Source: Nocardia aurantiaca (GTDB lineage Bacteria; Actinomycetota; Actinomycetes; Mycobacteriales; Mycobacteriaceae). From it: DNA of 64,000 nt. The notes below the pieces were generated by a model. That model ran no database searches. It saw only the letters and a list, made by a program, of their open reading frames with translations, and had not been told where the DNA came from. Within the stretch, counting starts at the first letter, position 1. Each line of letters opens with the position of its first letter. The position numbers and the translations under genes are program-made. The DNA lies in NCBI RefSeq assembly GCF_009708175.1, contig NZ_WMBB01000001.1, forward strand, positions 310,001 through 374,000, read 5' to 3'. Below, piece after piece: positions 1 through 12,300 of the stretch.

Positions 1-3000
1 GAGATCGACAATGCGCTGAGCGCGCACCCGGACGTGGATTTCGCTGCGACACTGGGCAGAACGCTGCCCTCCGGCGCGACCGCGCTGGTGGCCTACGTGC
101 TGCCGCGGCCGGGCGCGACGCTGGACACCGCGGCGCTGGCCGCCCACGTCGGCGAGTCGCTGCCCGCCTACATGGTGCCCGCCGCGCTCATCGTGCTGGA
201 CGAGATTCCGCTGACGCCGGTCGGCAAACTGGACCGGAATGCTCTGCCCGAGCCGGTGTTCGCGGCCCGCGAGTTCCGGGCCCCGACCACCCGCGCCGAG
301 CAGATCGTCGCGGGCGTGTTCGCCGCCTTGCTTATTCCGGACAACCCGGACGCGCGGGTGGGTGCGGACGACGACTTCTTCGAACTCGGCGGCAATTCGC
401 TGCTGGCGGCCCAGGCCGCCGCGCGCATCGGCACCGCGCTCGGCGTGCGTGTACCGGTGCACGTGCTCTTCGAGGGCTCGACCGTGGCCGAGCTGGCCCA
501 ACGGGTCCACGAGGAATCGGCCCCGGCCGCCGCCGGACCGGCGCTCGGCTCGCTGCCCCGCCCGAACCGGGTGCCGCTGTCGTTCGCGCAGCAGCGCATG
601 TGGTTCCTCAACCGCTTCGACCCGAGCAGCGCGGTCGACAATATGCCGCTGGCGGTCCGGTTGTCCGGCTCTCTCGACGTGGACGCCATGCGGGCCGCGG
701 CGGCGGATCTGGTTGCGCGCCATGAGGTCCTGCGCACCATCTACCCGGAGGTCGATGGCGAGGGCTTCCAGTTGGTGCTGCCCGCCGACGACCCGCGGGC
801 GCTGCCCGAACTGCCGGTGGTCGACATCGCCGCCGCCGAGATCCCGGCCCGGGTGGCCGAGGTGGTCGGCGCGGGCTTCGACGTGACCGCCGCGCCGCCG
901 CTGCGCCTGCGCCTGCTGCGGATCGCGCCCGATGAGCACGTGCTGGTCGCCGCGATCTATCACATTGCCGCCGATGGTGTTTCGATCGGTGTGCTGGCCC
1001 GCGACCTGGTCTCCGCCTATGCCGAGCGCATGCGCGGCAACGCGCCGCAGTGGGCCCCGCTGCCGGTGCAGTACGCCGATTACGCGGTGTGGCAGCGGGC
1101 ATCACTGGGCCGCGAGGACGATCCGGACTCGCCGCTGGCCCGCCAGATCGCCTACTGGCGCGAAACTCTCGCCGACCTGCCCGATGAGTTGGTACTGCCG
1201 TGGGATCGGCCGCGGCCCGCCGTCGCCTCCTACCGGGGCGGCACCCACGGCTTCCGCATCGACGACGAGATCTACGCGGCCGCACGGCGTTTCGCCGAGA
1301 CGCACAACACCACGCTGTTCATGGTGGTGCACACGGCGCTGGCGGTCCTACTGGCCCGGCTGTCGGGCACCCGTGACATCGCCATCGGCACGCCGGTGGC
1401 GGGACGCGGTGAGGCCGAACTCGACGACCTCATCGGCATGTTCGTCAATACGCTCGTGCTGCGCACCGACATCGATCCGGCCATCTGCTTCACCGACCTG
1501 GTGGCGCGGGTGCGCGAGACCGACGTGCGCGCCTTCGGCCACGCCGACGTTCCCTTCGAACGCCTGGTGGAACTGCTCGATCCGGCCCGTTCACAGGCCC
1601 GCAATCCGCTGTTCCAGGTCATGCTGACCTTCCAGAACATGGCTCCCACCCGCCTGGAACTGCCCGGGCTCACGGTGGCGGGCGCGGACCTGGAGATCCC
1701 GTTCGCCAAGTTCGATCTGCAGCTCACCATGCAGGAGTCGCACGACGAGCACGGCGACGCGACCGGCATGGCCGCCGAATTCTCCTACGCCCTGGACCTG
1801 TTCGACGCGGCCACGGTCGCCGAGCTGGCCGCCCGCTTCCAGCGGACGCTGGCCGCGGTGACCGCCGCCCCGGTCGTGCCGGTCGGCGATCTCGCGCTGT
1901 TCTCCGCGGCGGAGCGGCAGCGGGTGCTGGGCGACTGGAACGCCACCGCCTTCGACGTGGCGGCGACATTGCCGGAAGGTGCTGCGGCGACCCTAGTTTC
2001 GCGCTTCGATGCCCAGGTCGCGGCGACGCCGGACGCCGTGGCGCTGGTATTCGCGGACGAGACCCTCACCTATCGTGAGCTGTCCGAGCGAGCCAACCGC
2101 CTGGCCCGGCTGCTCATCGCCGAGGGCATCGGGCCGGAATCGCTGGTGGCCCTGGCCCTGCGGCGCTCGACCGAACTGGTCGTGGCCATGTACGCGGTGC
2201 TGCGGGCCGGCGCCGCGTACGTGCCGCTGGACCCGGACCAGCCGCTGGACCGCATCGGCCACATTCTCGACACCGCGCACCCGCGTCTGCTGCTCACCGC
2301 CGAGCGGGACGAATTCGATGCTGGGACACGAGATCTCGCCACGGTCGCGGTGGAGCGGGCCGAGGCGGCGGCGCGGTCGCACAGCGGCGCGCCGATCACC
2401 GACGCCGAGCGGGTCCGGCCGCTGCGCCCCGAGCACACCGCGTACGTCATCTTCACCTCCGGTTCGACCGGCCGCCCCAAGGGCGTCGCCGTCGAGCACC
2501 GGGCCATCGTCAACCGCCTGGTGTGGATGCAGCACGAGTACCCGCTGACCGCCGACGACGTGGTGTTGCAGAAGACTCCGGCGACGTTCGATGTGTCGGT
2601 GTGGGAGTTCTTCTGGCCGTTGCAGACCGGTGCGCGGTTGGTGGTCGCCAAGCCGGATGGGCATCGGGATCCGGTGTATCTGGCGCAGGTGATCGCCGAG
2701 CAGGGTGTGACGACGGTGCATTTCGTGCCGTCGATGTTGTCGGTGTTCACTGCCGCGCTGGGTGCGGAAACCAACCCGGGGGAGCGTGGCGGAGGCAAAT
2801 TGAATACAGTCTTCGCTTCCGGTGAGGGGCTGCCCGCGCCGACCGCACAGCGGTTGCGTGAGTTGACCGGTGCGCGTTTGCACAACCTTTATGGTCCGAC
2901 CGAGGCGGCGGTCGATGTCACTTATCACGAGGTGACCGATGCTGACACCGTGTCGGTGCCGATCGGGCGTCCGGTCTTCAATACCCGTGTCTACGTCTTG

Positions 3001-6000
3001 GATTCGCGACTCAACCCGGTGCCGGTCGGTGTCGCGGGCGAGCTGTACCTGGCGGGCGTGCAGCTGGCGCGCGGCTACGTCGAGCGGCCCGATCTGAGTG
3101 CCGATCGCTTCGTCGCGGATCCGTTCGGAACCGGCGAGCGCATGTACCGCACCGGCGATCTGGTGAAGTGGAACGCGGCGGGCGAGCTGGAGTATTTGGG
3201 GCGCACTGATTTCCAGGTGAAGTTGCGTGGTCTGCGTATCGAGCTGGGTGAGATCGAGGCGGCGCTGTTGGCTCAGCCGGGTGTGGCGCAGTCGGTCGTG
3301 GTGGTGCGCGCCGACGCGCACACGGGGGATCAGCTGGTCGGCTACGCCGTGAGCTCCGAAGCCACCCCGGAGAGCCTGAAAGCCGGTCTGGCCCAGTCGC
3401 TTCCCGCCTACATGGTGCCCAGCGCGATCGTGGTGCTGGACGAGTTCCCGCTCAACGCCTCGGGCAAGCTGGACCGCAAGGCCCTCCCGGCCCCGGTATT
3501 CGAGGCGAAGACCTTCCGCGCCGCCTCGACTCCGATCGAGGAGATCGTGGCGGGTGTCTTCGCGGACCTGCTCGGCGCCGACCGGGTGGGCGCGGACGAC
3601 GACTTCTTCGAACTCGGCGGCAACTCCCTCATCGCCACCCGCGCGGTGGCGCGCATCAACGCCGCGCTCGACACCAATGTGGCCGTGCGCGAACTCTTCG
3701 AGACCGCAACGGTTTCCGGCTTGGCGGCGCGCATCGTGCCCGGCACCGCCACGGGCGCGCGGCCGCCGTTGGTGGCGGGGGAGCGCCCAGCTCGGGTGCC
3801 GCTTTCCCTTGCGCAGCAGCGCATGTGGGTGCTCAATCAGCTGGATCCGGAATCCCCGGCCTACAACATTCCGATGGTCCTGCGCCTCACCGGCGCGCTG
3901 GATGTGCCCGCCCTGCGGCACGCCGTCGAGGATGTGCTGACCCGGCACGAGGTGCTGCGCACCCGCTACCCGGAGTCGGCTCCGGGCGCGCCCGCCTACC
4001 AGGAGATCCTCTCGGTCGCCGATGTGCTGCCGCACGGTCTCGAGGTGGAGCGGTCCGGTGACATCGGCGGCCGGGTCGCCGAACTGGTCGGCGCCGGATT
4101 CGATGTGGCCCAGCACGTTCCGGTGCGGGCGCGCCTGATCACCGGTGACGATCCGGACGACTACCTGCTGGTCCTGGTGGCCCATCACATCGCCGCCGAC
4201 GGCGCGTCCTTCGCACCGCTGGCCCGCGATCTGACGACCGCCTACCTGGCGCACACCGCGGGCGAGGCTCCGGCGTGGGCGCCGCTGCCGGTGCAGTACG
4301 CCGACTACGCGGTATGGCAGCGGGCGGCCGTGGGGGTCGAGGACGACGAGGCATCGCCCGCCGCGGCACAGGTCGCCTTCTGGCGCGAGCAGCTGGCCGG
4401 ACTGCCGGACCGCCCCATCCTGCCGCTGGACCGGCCGCGCCCGGCCGCGTCGGCCATGCGCGGCGCGCTGCTCGATTTCACCCTGCCCGCCGAGGTGCAC
4501 GCGGGGCTGAATCGCCTGGCGCGCAACCACAATGCTTCACTGTTCATGGTGGTGCACGCGGCCGTGGCGGCCTGGCTGTCGCGACTGTCGGGCAGCTCCG
4601 ACATCGTGCTCGGCACCGCGGTCGCCGGGCGCGGCGAGCGCGCCCTCGACGACCTGGTCGGCATGTTCGTCAATACCCTCGCGCTGCGCACGCGGGTCGA
4701 CGCGGGAGCGTCGTTCGATGAACTGGTCGAACGAGCCCGCGAGACCGACCTGTCGGCGTTCGCCCACGCGGACGTGCCGTTCGAACGCGTCGCCGAGCTC
4801 GCGGCACCGGGCCGGACCGCGGCGAATCCGCTGGTGCAAGTGGCGCTTTCGCTCCAGAACACCGAGACTCCGGTGCTGGAATTGCCGCAAGCGCGGGGAG
4901 GCGCAGCGCTGACGGTTGCGGCGGTCGACACCGCGCTGGCGACGGCCAAGTTCGATCTCCAGATCAGCGTGGAGCCGCGCCCGGGCGTGGACGGCGCGGT
5001 CGGCGCGCTGGCCGTGATCCTCAACTACGACACCGACCTTTTCGAGCAGTCCTCGATGGACTCCTTCGGCCGGGCGCTCGAGCGGGTGCTCACCGCGGTC
5101 GCCGCGGATCCGCAGCTGCCGGTCGGCGACATCGTGCTGCTGGACGCGGCGGAACAAGCTGCGGTGCAGGCGATGTCGCAGTCCGCGCCGGAGCCGGCCG
5201 GGGTCGCGGTACGCGGCGCGGCGCTGGCCCAGGTGCTCACCACCGTGGCCGAGGACGACCCGGACGGTCCCGCGCTGGTATGGGGCGAGCAGTCGCTGAC
5301 CTACCAGGAACTCGACGCCCGCTCCTCCCGTCTGGCCCGGGTGCTCATCGCCCGCGGCAGCGGTCCGGGCACCGGTGTGGTGCTGCGCCTGGATCGCGGC
5401 GTGGACCAGGTGGTCGCGATGTGGGCGGTGCTGAAGGCGGGCACCATGCTGGTGCCGTTCGCCGCGGCCGAAATCCCCGGCCAGGACGTGAAAGTCGGCA
5501 TCACCGTCGGTGTGGCGCCCGAGTCCGTGCGCGGCATCGACTGGTTGGTGCTCGACGATCCCGAGACCGCGGCGGAGATCGCCGCCGAATCTGCGCGACC
5601 GGTCACCTACGCCAACCGGATCCGCGCGCTGCGCGGCGACGATGTCGCCCGGGCGGCGGCGGCGGACGGGACCCTCACCTACGACGGCCTGGCCGCCATG
5701 GTCGATCGCGTCCGCGGTCTCGACCTGACCTTCGAGTCGCGCACCTACCACCACGGCGCGGCGGATTCGGTTCTGGCACTGATCGAATTGGTCGCGGCGG
5801 GCGCGGTCGGCGCGTCCGTGGTCCTGGTGGATCCGGAGTCCGCGGCGGACCTGTCCGAGGCGCTGGCCGACGAGTGGATCACCCACGCCTTCGCCGACGC
5901 CGATCGCCTCAGCGAGCTGAATCCGGCTCCGCTCGAGGATCTTCGGGCCGTCGTCCTCGATGCTCCGGCGGCCGCCGCCGACGCGTGGTCGGAGTCCGCC

Positions 6001-6024
6001 ACCGTGCTCGTGCTGTCCGAGTAG
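1..6024 (+). CDS. NRPS1, 5'-partial: (A)-PCP-C-A-PCP-C-truncated A
   Basis: Modular peptide synthetase; the reading frame is open from base 1, so the start lies upstream. With base 1 as residue 1, the domains are: tail of an A domain with TPVGKLDR (about 72-79); PCP with GGNS serine about 133; C domain from about 191 with YHIAADG, the first His of HHxxxDG being Tyr but the catalytic second His kept; full A domain about 664-1160 with [16 protein letters not shown] and YRTGD; PCP with GGNS; C domain from about 1267 with HHIAADG. The last 260 residues are an A-like fragment that keeps LTYQEL and LKAG but lacks TSGSTG and everything after the A5 region. My reading of the specificity code for the full A domain is DVWHFSLVDK (last Lys assumed), the classical serine code. 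NRPS2 and NRPS3 follow on the same strand. The peptide product is unknown. Confidence 0.95.
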   Translation, partial: EIDNALSAHPDVDFAATLGRTLPSGATALVAYVLPRPGATLDTAALAAHVGESLPAYMVPAALIVLDEIPLTPVGKLDRNALPEPVFAAREFRAPTTRAEQIVAGVFAALLIPDNPDARVGADDDFFELGGNSLLAAQAAARIGTALGVRVPVHVLFEGSTVAELAQRVHEESAPAAAGPALGSLPRPNRVPLSFAQQRMWFLNRFDPSSAVDNMPLAVRLSGSLDVDAMRAAAADLVARHEVLRTIYPEVDGEGFQLVLPADDPRALPELPVVDIAAAEIPARVAEVVGAGFDVTAAPPLRLRLLRIAPDEHVLVAAIYHIAADGVSIGVLARDLVSAYAERMRGNAPQWAPLPVQYADYAVWQRASLGREDDPDSPLARQIAYWRETLADLPDELVLPWDRPRPAVASYRGGTHGFRIDDEIYAAARRFAETHNTTLFMVVHTALAVLLARLSGTRDIAIGTPVAGRGEAELDDLIGMFVNTLVLRTDIDPAICFTDLVARVRETDVRAFGHADVPFERLVELLDPARSQARNPLFQVMLTFQNMAPTRLELPGLTVAGADLEIPFAKFDLQLTMQESHDEHGDATGMAAEFSYALDLFDAATVAELAARFQRTLAAVTAAPVVPVGDLALFSAAERQRVLGDWNATAFDVAATLPEGAAATLVSRFDAQVAATPDAVALVFADETLTYRELSERANRLARLLIAEGIGPESLVALALRRSTELVVAMYAVLRAGAAYVPLDPDQPLDRIGHILDTAHPRLLLTAERDEFDAGTRDLATVAVERAEAAARSHSGAPITDAERVRPLRPEHTAYVIFTSGSTGRPKGVAVEHRAIVNRLVWMQHEYPLTADDVVLQKTPATFDVSVWEFFWPLQTGARLVVAKPDGHRDPVYLAQVIAEQGVTTVHFVPSMLSVFTAALGAETNPGERGGGKLNTVFASGEGLPAPTAQRLRELTGARLHNLYGPTEAAVDVTYHEVTDADTVSVPIGRPVFNTRVYVLDSRLNPVPVGVAGELYLAGVQLARGYVERPDLSADRFVADPFGTGERMYRTGDLVKWNAAGELEYLGRTDFQVKLRGLRIELGEIEAALLAQPGVAQSVVVVRADAHTGDQLVGYAVSSEATPESLKAGLAQSLPAYMVPSAIVVLDEFPLNASGKLDRKALPAPVFEAKTFRAASTPIEEIVAGVFADLLGADRVGADDDFFELGGNSLIATRAVARINAALDTNVAVRELFETATVSGLAARIVPGTATGARPPLVAGERPARVPLSLAQQRMWVLNQLDPESPAYNIPMVLRLTGALDVPALRHAVEDVLTRHEVLRTRYPESAPGAPAYQEILSVADVLPHGLEVERSGDIGGRVAELVGAGFDVAQHVPVRARLITGDDPDDYLLVLVAHHIAADGASFAPLARDLTTAYLAHTAGEAPAWAPLPVQYADYAVWQRAAVGVEDDEASPAAAQVAFWREQLAGLPDRPILPLDRPRPAASAMRGALLDFTLPAEVHAGLNRLARNHNASLFMVVHAAVAAWLSRLSGSSDIVLGTAVAGRGERALDDLVGMFVNTLALRTRVDAGASFDELVERARETDLSAFAHADVPFERVAELAAPGRTAANPLVQVALSLQNTETPVLELPQARGGAALTVAAVDTALATAKFDLQISVEPRPGVDGAVGALAVILNYDTDLFEQSSMDSFGRALERVLTAVAADPQLPVGDIVLLDAAEQAAVQAMSQSAPEPAGVAVRGAALAQVLTTVAEDDPDGPALVWGEQSLTYQELDARSSRLARVLIARGSGPGTGVVLRLDRGVDQVVAMWAVLKAGTMLVPFAAAEIPGQDVKVGITVGVAPESVRGIDWLVLDDPETAAEIAAESARPVTYANRIRALRGDDVARAAAADGTLTYDGLAAMVDRVRGLDLTFESRTYHHGAADSVLALIELVAAGAVGASVVLVDPESAADLSEALADEWITHAFADADRLSELNPAPLEDLRAVVLDAPAAAADAWSESATVLVLSE
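2773..2808 (+). repeat. 36-bp tail of the in-frame palindromic element
   Basis: These 36 bases (aacccgggggagcg then GGAGGCAAATTGAATACA) match the last 36 bases of the insertion at 10432-10575 in the homologous serine A domain of NRPS2. The flanks are almost identical in the two genes. NRPS1 therefore carries only the 3' tail, and NRPS2 has 114 extra bases (10426-10539, exactly 38 codons) immediately upstream of it. It encodes residues [12 protein letters not shown] in a loop before the A5 region. Whether this is a deletion scar or the pre-insertion state cannot be decided here. Confidence 0.7.
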
Positions 6025-6032
6025 GTATCCTT

Positions 6033-6108
6033 CGTCACCCCGGCGCGCGTGTGGCCGGAGTTCAGCCACGGTGCTGGATTCCGGCCACACGCGCGCCCCG
6101 GAATGACG
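6033..6108. repeat. Dispersed palindromic repeat, copy 1
   Basis: Long imperfect inverted repeat with outer ends CGTCA and AATGACG and inner arms GTGTGGCCGGA and TCCGGCCACAC. It shares its ends and the GGCCGGAATCCA-type core with copies at 30973-31064 and 33306-33378. It lies just after the NRPS1 stop codon and could fold into a strong hairpin, so it may also stop or stabilise the NRPS1 transcript. Confidence 0.8.
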
Positions 6109-6137
6109 GAGAGTTCCCGCCCGAATCGCGGCGGGTG

Positions 6138-6158
6138 ATAGTCATTCGCAATGACTAT
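6138..6158. promoter_or_regulatory. Perfect 9-bp-arm palindrome, candidate operator for NRPS2
   Basis: Arms ATAGTCATT and AATGACTAT are separated by CGC with no mismatch. Size and symmetry fit a dimeric repressor site such as those of the Fur/Zur, GntR or TetR families. No exact family consensus is matched. It lies about 185 bases upstream of the preferred NRPS2 start. Confidence 0.5.
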
Positions 6159-6342
6159 GGCGCAGATCACATGCCACAACGTCATGGCCGAGCGTCCAAT
6201 ACTGCCTACGGTTCGAGCCGCCGGACCTGCGTCGCGCGGCTATGCTGTGCCGGTTCGCCCGGGCGCGGCGGTCTCGTCGGGCCCGGGCAGTCGAAGAGAT
6301 TCGACGTGTGTGGCTGCTGGACCTGTGAGGTGGACAACTCGG

Positions 6343-9300
6343 ATGGATACAACTCGCAGATCGGTCCGTGGCAGTCGACGGCGCCGCTCCGGCGCCCCGT
6401 TCTTCGGTCAACTGCTCACCGCCGCGGTCGAATCCGCGGGGGACGCGGTGGCCCTGAGCTTCAATCCCACCGGAGAACCTTCCGATCAGCGGGAACTCAC
6501 CTACCGGGAGCTCGACGAGCAGTCCTCGCGGGTGGCCCGCGAGCTCATCGCCCTGGGCGTCGGACCTGGCGACGTGGTGGCCATGGGCATCGCGCGCTCG
6601 CTGGAATCCGTGCTGGCCATGTGGGCCATCGTGAAGACCGGCGCCACCTACCTGCCGGTGGATCCGACCTACCCGTCCGACCGGATCGAGCACATGCTCA
6701 CCGACTCCGGCGCGAAATTCGGTGTCACCCTGGCGGCCTACCGCCCCGGGCTGGGCACGGCCGCCTACTGGATCGAACTCGACGATCCCGCCCGGGCCGA
6801 GCGCATCGCGGCACGGGCCGCCCACCCCATCTCCTACGCAGACCGCACCCGGCCGCTGACCGAACAGCACCTGGCCTACGTCATCTACACCTCCGGCTCC
6901 ACCGGCAAGCCCAAGGGCGTGGCCATCACCCACGCCGGGCTGGCCGGGCTGGCCGCCCGGCGGGAGAGCCGTGCGGTCGACGGGGATTCGCGCATCACCC
7001 AGCTGACCACCCCGAGCTTCGACTTCTCCATCGTGGAGATGCTCTACGCCTTCACCGCCGGGGCCACCCTGGTGGTGGTGCCGCCGGACGTCTTCGGTGG
7101 TCAGGAGCTCACCGACCTGCTGACGCGGGAGCGTGTCACCCACGTCTGCATCACCCCGGCGGTGCTGGAGTCGTTGGATCCGGCGGGGCCGCAGCACCTC
7201 CGGGCCATCATGTGCGGCGGCGAACGGGTGCCGCCCGCCCTCGTCGATCGCTGGATCACACCCGAGCGCGAGTTCTACATCGAGTACGGGCCGACCGAGG
7301 TCACCGCGCTCTCCACCGGCACCGCGGCACTGCCGCCCGGCGGTGGCACGCACATCGGCACCCTGCTCCCCGGAATCGGCGCGTACGTGCTGGACGCCGG
7401 CCTGCGGCCGGTGCCGCCCGGTGTGGTCGGCGAGCTGTATCTGGCGGGTCCGGCGCTGGCCGAGGGCTATCTGAACCGGCCCGTGCTGACCGCGGAACGT
7501 TTCGTCGCCAGCCTGTACGGCGAGCCCGGGCAACGGCTGTACCGGACCGGTGACCTCGTAAAACGCCTGGAGAACGGGAATTTCGAGCACCATGGCCGTA
7601 CCGATTTCCAGGTCAAGATCCGTGGCCTGCGCATCGAGCTCGGGGAGATCGACAGCGCCTTCACCGCCCACCCGGATGTGGATTTCGCGGTCACCCTCGG
7701 CACCACGCTGCCGACCGGCGCCGCGGCATTGGTCACCTACGTGCTGGCGAGCCCCGGAAAAACCCTGAACGTCGCGGAATTGGCGAGCTTCGCGGGAGAA
7801 TCCCTGCCCGCCTACATGGTTCCCGCCGCCATCATGGCGCTCGACGAGATTCCGCTGACGCCGGTCGGCAAGGTCGATCGCGAGCGATTACCCGAGCCTG
7901 TCTTCACCACCAAGACCTTCATACCGCCCGCCACCGCCGCCGAACACGCCGTCGCCGAGGTGTTCTCGGGCCTGCTCACCCCGCCGGGCGCGGAGCCGCT
8001 GCGCGTCGGCTCCGACGACGACTTCTTCGAACTGGGCGGCAACTCGCTGATCGCCACCCAGGCCGTGGCCCGCATCGGCACGGCACTGGGCCTGCGGGTT
8101 CCGGTGCGGCTGCTGTTCGAGGCGTCCACGGTGGCCGACCTGGCTCGGCTGCTCACCGGTCAGGGCGGGGCGGAAAACGACACCCCCGCACTGGTATCCG
8201 GGCCGCGGCCCGATCGCGTTCCGCTGTCCTACGCCCAGCAGCGCATGTGGTTCCTCAACCGCTTCTACCCGGACAGCGCGGTCGACAATGTGCCGCTCGC
8301 GGTGCGGCTCTCGGGCGAACTCGATGTCGAGGCCATGCGCGCCGCGGTCCGCGACCTGGTGGACCGGCACGAGGTGCTCCGCACCGTCTATCCGGAGGTG
8401 GACGGCGAGGGTCACCAGCAGGTCCTGCCGCTCACCGACGACCGTGCTGTGCCGGAGCTTCCGGTCGAGGACATCGCCGCCCACCAACTCACCGCCCGCA
8501 TCATGGAACTCGCGGGCACGGGCTTCGACGTCACCGCGGCCCCGCCCCTCCGGCTGCGGGTGCTGCGGCTCGGGCCCGGTGAACAGGTCCTCGTCGGCGT
8601 GGTGCACCACATCAGCGCCGACGGTTTCTCCATGGGCCCCCTCACCCGGGACCTGGTGACCGCCTATGTGTCCCGCAGCTCCGGGACCGTGCCGCGGTGG
8701 GCGCCGCTGCCGGTCCAGTACGCCGACTACACGCTGTGGCAGCGCGCGGCCCTCGGCGCGGAGGACGACGAGAACTCGTCGCTGGCACGGCAGATCGCCT
8801 ACTGGCGCGAGACCCTGGCCGGACTGCCGGACGAACTGGTGCTGCCGTCGGACCGGCCGCGGCCGCCGGTCGCCTCCTATCGCGGCGGCACCTTCCGCTT
8901 CGACGTCGCCGACGATGTGTACGCGGGTGTGCGCCGACTGGCGCGCGGCCACAACGGCACCACGTTCATGGTGGTGCACGCGGCGCTCGCGGTGCTGCTC
9001 GCCGCGCTGTCCGGCACCCGTGACATCGCCATCGGCACCCCGGTGGCCGGGCGTGGCGAAGCCGAACTCGACGACCTCATCGGCATGTTCGTCAATACCC
9101 TCGTGCTGCGCACCGACATCGACCCGGCCGCCGGATTCGCCGATCTGCTGGACCGGGTGCGCGACATCGACGTGCGCGCCTTCGGCCATGCCGACGTGCC
9201 CTTCGAGCGGCTGGTGGATCTGCTGGACCCGGCCCGCTCGCAGGCCCGCAATCCGCTGTTCCAGGTCATGCTGTCGTTCCAGAACCTGGCGCCCGCCGAA

Positions 9301-12300
9301 TTCCGGCTGCCTGGGCTCACCGTCGCCGGCACCGACCTGGAGCTGCCGTTCGCCAAGTTCGACCTGCAGCTGACCGTGCAGGAAGCGGTGGACGAGCATG
9401 GCGACGGCACCGGGATGGCCGCCGAATTCTCCTATGCGCTGGACCTTTTCGACGAGCCGACCATCGCCTCCTTCGCCCGGCGCTTCGCCCGTGTGCTGGA
9501 GCTGGTCACCGCCGACCCGATCGCACCCGTCGGCGACCTCGAGCTGCTCTCGGCCGAGGAGTGCCGCCGCGTCCTGACCGAGTGGAACGCCACCGGATTC
9601 GACGTGCCGTCCGTCGTCGGCCTGCCGGGCGGCGATGCGCCGACGCTGGTTTCGATGTTCGAGGCCCAGGTCGCCGACACCCCCGAGGCGGTGGCGCTGG
9701 TCTTCGAGGATGAGCGCCTCACCTATCGGGAACTCGCCGAACGCGCCCGCCGGTTGGCTCGCGAGCTCATGGACGGCTACGGCGTCGGCCCGGAGGTCCC
9801 GGTGGCCCTGGCCATCCGGCGTTGCACCGAACTCGTGGTCGCCATGTACGCGGTGGCCATGACCGGGGCCGCCTACCTGCCGCTGGACCCGGAACAACCC
9901 GTCGACCGCACCGCGCACATTCTCGGCACCGCCCGACCGCCGCTGGTACTCACCACCCGGCGCGAGGGCTTCGACGGGAGCGGCATCCCCACCCTCGCCG
10001 TCGAGGACGCCGAGGAGCGGGCGCGGCGCCGTTGGGCGAGCGGGCCGATCGCGAATGCCGAACGGCCGCGACTCCTGCGGCCGGCGCACACCGCTTACGT
10101 CCTGTTCACCTCGGGCTCGACCGGACAGCCCAAGGGTGTCGCCGTCAGCCATGCCGCGATCGTCAATCGCCTGGTCTGGATGCAGGCCCAACACCGGCTG
10201 AGCTACTCCGACGTGGTGTTGCAGAAGACTCCGGCGACGTTCGATGTGTCGGTGTGGGAGTTCTTCTGGCCGTTGCAGACCGGTGCGCGGTTGGTGGTCG
10301 CCAAGCCGGATGGGCATCGGGATCCGGTGTATCTGGCGCAGGTGATCGCCGAGCAGGGTGTGACGACGGTGCATTTCGTGCCGTCGATGTTGTCGGTGTT
10401 CACTGCCGCATTGGGTGCGGAAACCTTGGTGGTTCGCGGCGCAAGCGCGGGGAGGCGGAGCGCTCGTTCTGGACCGAGTGGAGCGGGGGAGCGTAGCGGA
10501 GGAGCGGAGGGAGGGAAGAACGAGACTTTCAGCGCCGCGAATCCGCCGGAGCGCAGCGGAGGCAAATTGAACACAGTCTTCGCCTCCGGTGAGGGGCTGC
10601 CCGCGCCGACAGCACAGCGGTTGCGTGAGTTGACCGGTGCGCGTTTGTACAATCTTTATGGTCCGACCGAGGCGGCGGTCGATGTCACTTATCACGAGGT
10701 GACCGATGCTGACACCGTGTCGGTGCCGATCGGGCGTCCGGTCTTCAATACCCGTGTCTACGTGTTGGATTCGCGGCTGCGACCGGTCGCGCCCGGCGTC
10801 GCCGGTGAGCTGTACCTGGCCGGTGACCAGCTGGCCACGGGTTATGTGGCCCGCCCCGATCTGACCGCCGACCGTTTCGTGGGCAACCCCTTCGGCTACG
10901 GCGAGCGCATGTACCGCACCGGCGATCTGGTGAAGTGGAACGCGGCGGGCGAGCTGGAGTATTTGGGGCGCACTGATTTCCAGGTGAAGTTGCGTGGTCT
11001 GCGTATCGAGCTGGGTGAGATCGAGGCGGCGCTGTTGGCTCAGCCGGGTGTGGCGCAGTCGGTCGTGGTGGTGCGCGCCGACGCGCACACGGGGGATCAG
11101 CTGGTCGGCTACGTCGTCCGCGACCCGGCCGCCGATATCGACCTCAGGGCGATGAAATCCGCACTGGCGCGAACGCTTCCGGGTTATATGGTGCCCAGCG
11201 CGATCGTGGTGCTGGACGAGTTCCCGCTCAATGCCTCCGGCAAGCTGGACCGCCGCGCCTTGCCCGCTCCGATCTTCGAGGCCAAGCGTTTTCGCGCGCC
11301 CTCGACCCCGATCGAGGAGATCGTGGCGGGTGTCTTCGCGGACCTGCTCGGCGCCGACCGGGTGGGCGCGGACGACGACTTCTTCGAACTCGGCGGCAAC
11401 TCCCTCATCGCCACCCGCGCGGCCGCGCGGATCAACGAGGCGCTGGACGCCACCGTCTCGGTGCGCGAACTCTTCGAGACCGCAACGGTTTCCGGCTTGG
11501 CGGCGCGCATCGTGCCCGGCACCGCCACGGGCGCGCGGCCGCCGTTGGTGGCGGGGGAGCGCCCAGCTCGGGTGCCGCTTTCCCTTGCGCAGCAGCGCAT
11601 GTGGGTGCTCAATCAGCTGGATCCGGAATCCCCGGCCTACAACATTCCGATGGTCCTGCGCCTCACCGGCGCGCTGGATGTGCCCGCCCTGCGGCACGCC
11701 GTCGAGGATGTGCTGACCCGGCACGAGGTGCTGCGCACCCGCTACCCGGAATCCGGTCCCGGCGGCGCACCCTATCAGGACGTCCTCTCGGTCGCCGAGG
11801 CGCTGCCCGAAGGGCTCGAGGTGGAGCGCGCCCACGATATCGGCGCACGCGTGCGGCAGCTCATCGGCACCGGATTCGATGTGGCGCGGCAGGTTCCGGT
11901 GCGTATGCGCCTGCTCACCGGGGACGCGCCCGACGACTACTTGCTGGTCTTGGTGGCCCATCACATCGCCGCCGACGGCGCGTCCTTCGCACCGCTGGCC
12001 CGCGATCTGATGACCGCCTACCTGGCGCGGGCCACCGGCGAAGCCCCCGGCTGGGCTCCGCTACCGGTGCAGTACGCCGACTTCGCGCTCTGGCAGCGTG
12101 CCGTGATCGGCTCCGACACCGACGAGAACTCGCCCGCCGCGGCACAGTTGGCGTACTGGCGCGAACAGCTGGCCGACCTGCCCGCGCGGACGCCGCTGCC
12201 GCTGGACCGACCCCGCCCGGCGGTCGCGTCGATGGCGGGCGCGCTGGTCGACTACGTGGTGCCGGGCGAGATCCACACCGAACTGAATCGCATCGCGCGG

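Larger units (their letters stand above)
6025..6342. other. NRPS1-NRPS2 intergenic region
   Basis: About 318 bases between the NRPS1 stop and the preferred NRPS2 start. It holds a palindromic repeat (6033-6108) and an operator-like perfect inverted repeat (6138-6158). The NRPS2 frame stays open back to an ATG at 6151, but that ATG lies inside the operator-like palindrome, and the extra 64 residues look nothing like an A-domain N terminus. I therefore treat the region as non-coding. It suggests that NRPS2 has its own promoter. Confidence 0.6.

Noticed and set aside
2070..2885. Apparent Ser/Arg-rich protein on the minus strand inside NRPS1
   Set aside because: Antisense shadow of the serine A domain. 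It recurs at the homologous place in NRPS2, as expected from the duplicated block.
6151..6342. Upstream in-frame extension of NRPS2
   Set aside because: The ATG at 6151 lies within a perfect palindrome, and the added 64 residues do not resemble any NRPS N terminus. The start at 6343 gives an N terminus like that of NRPS3.
7888..11964. Minus-strand ORF of 1358 codons across NRPS2
   Set aside because: It is a shadow of the NRPS gene caused by high GC at third codon positions. Its composition (His/Arg/Gly/Val-rich) and lack of any motif are artificial. The same applies to 1993-4530 and 16593-21791 on the minus strand.
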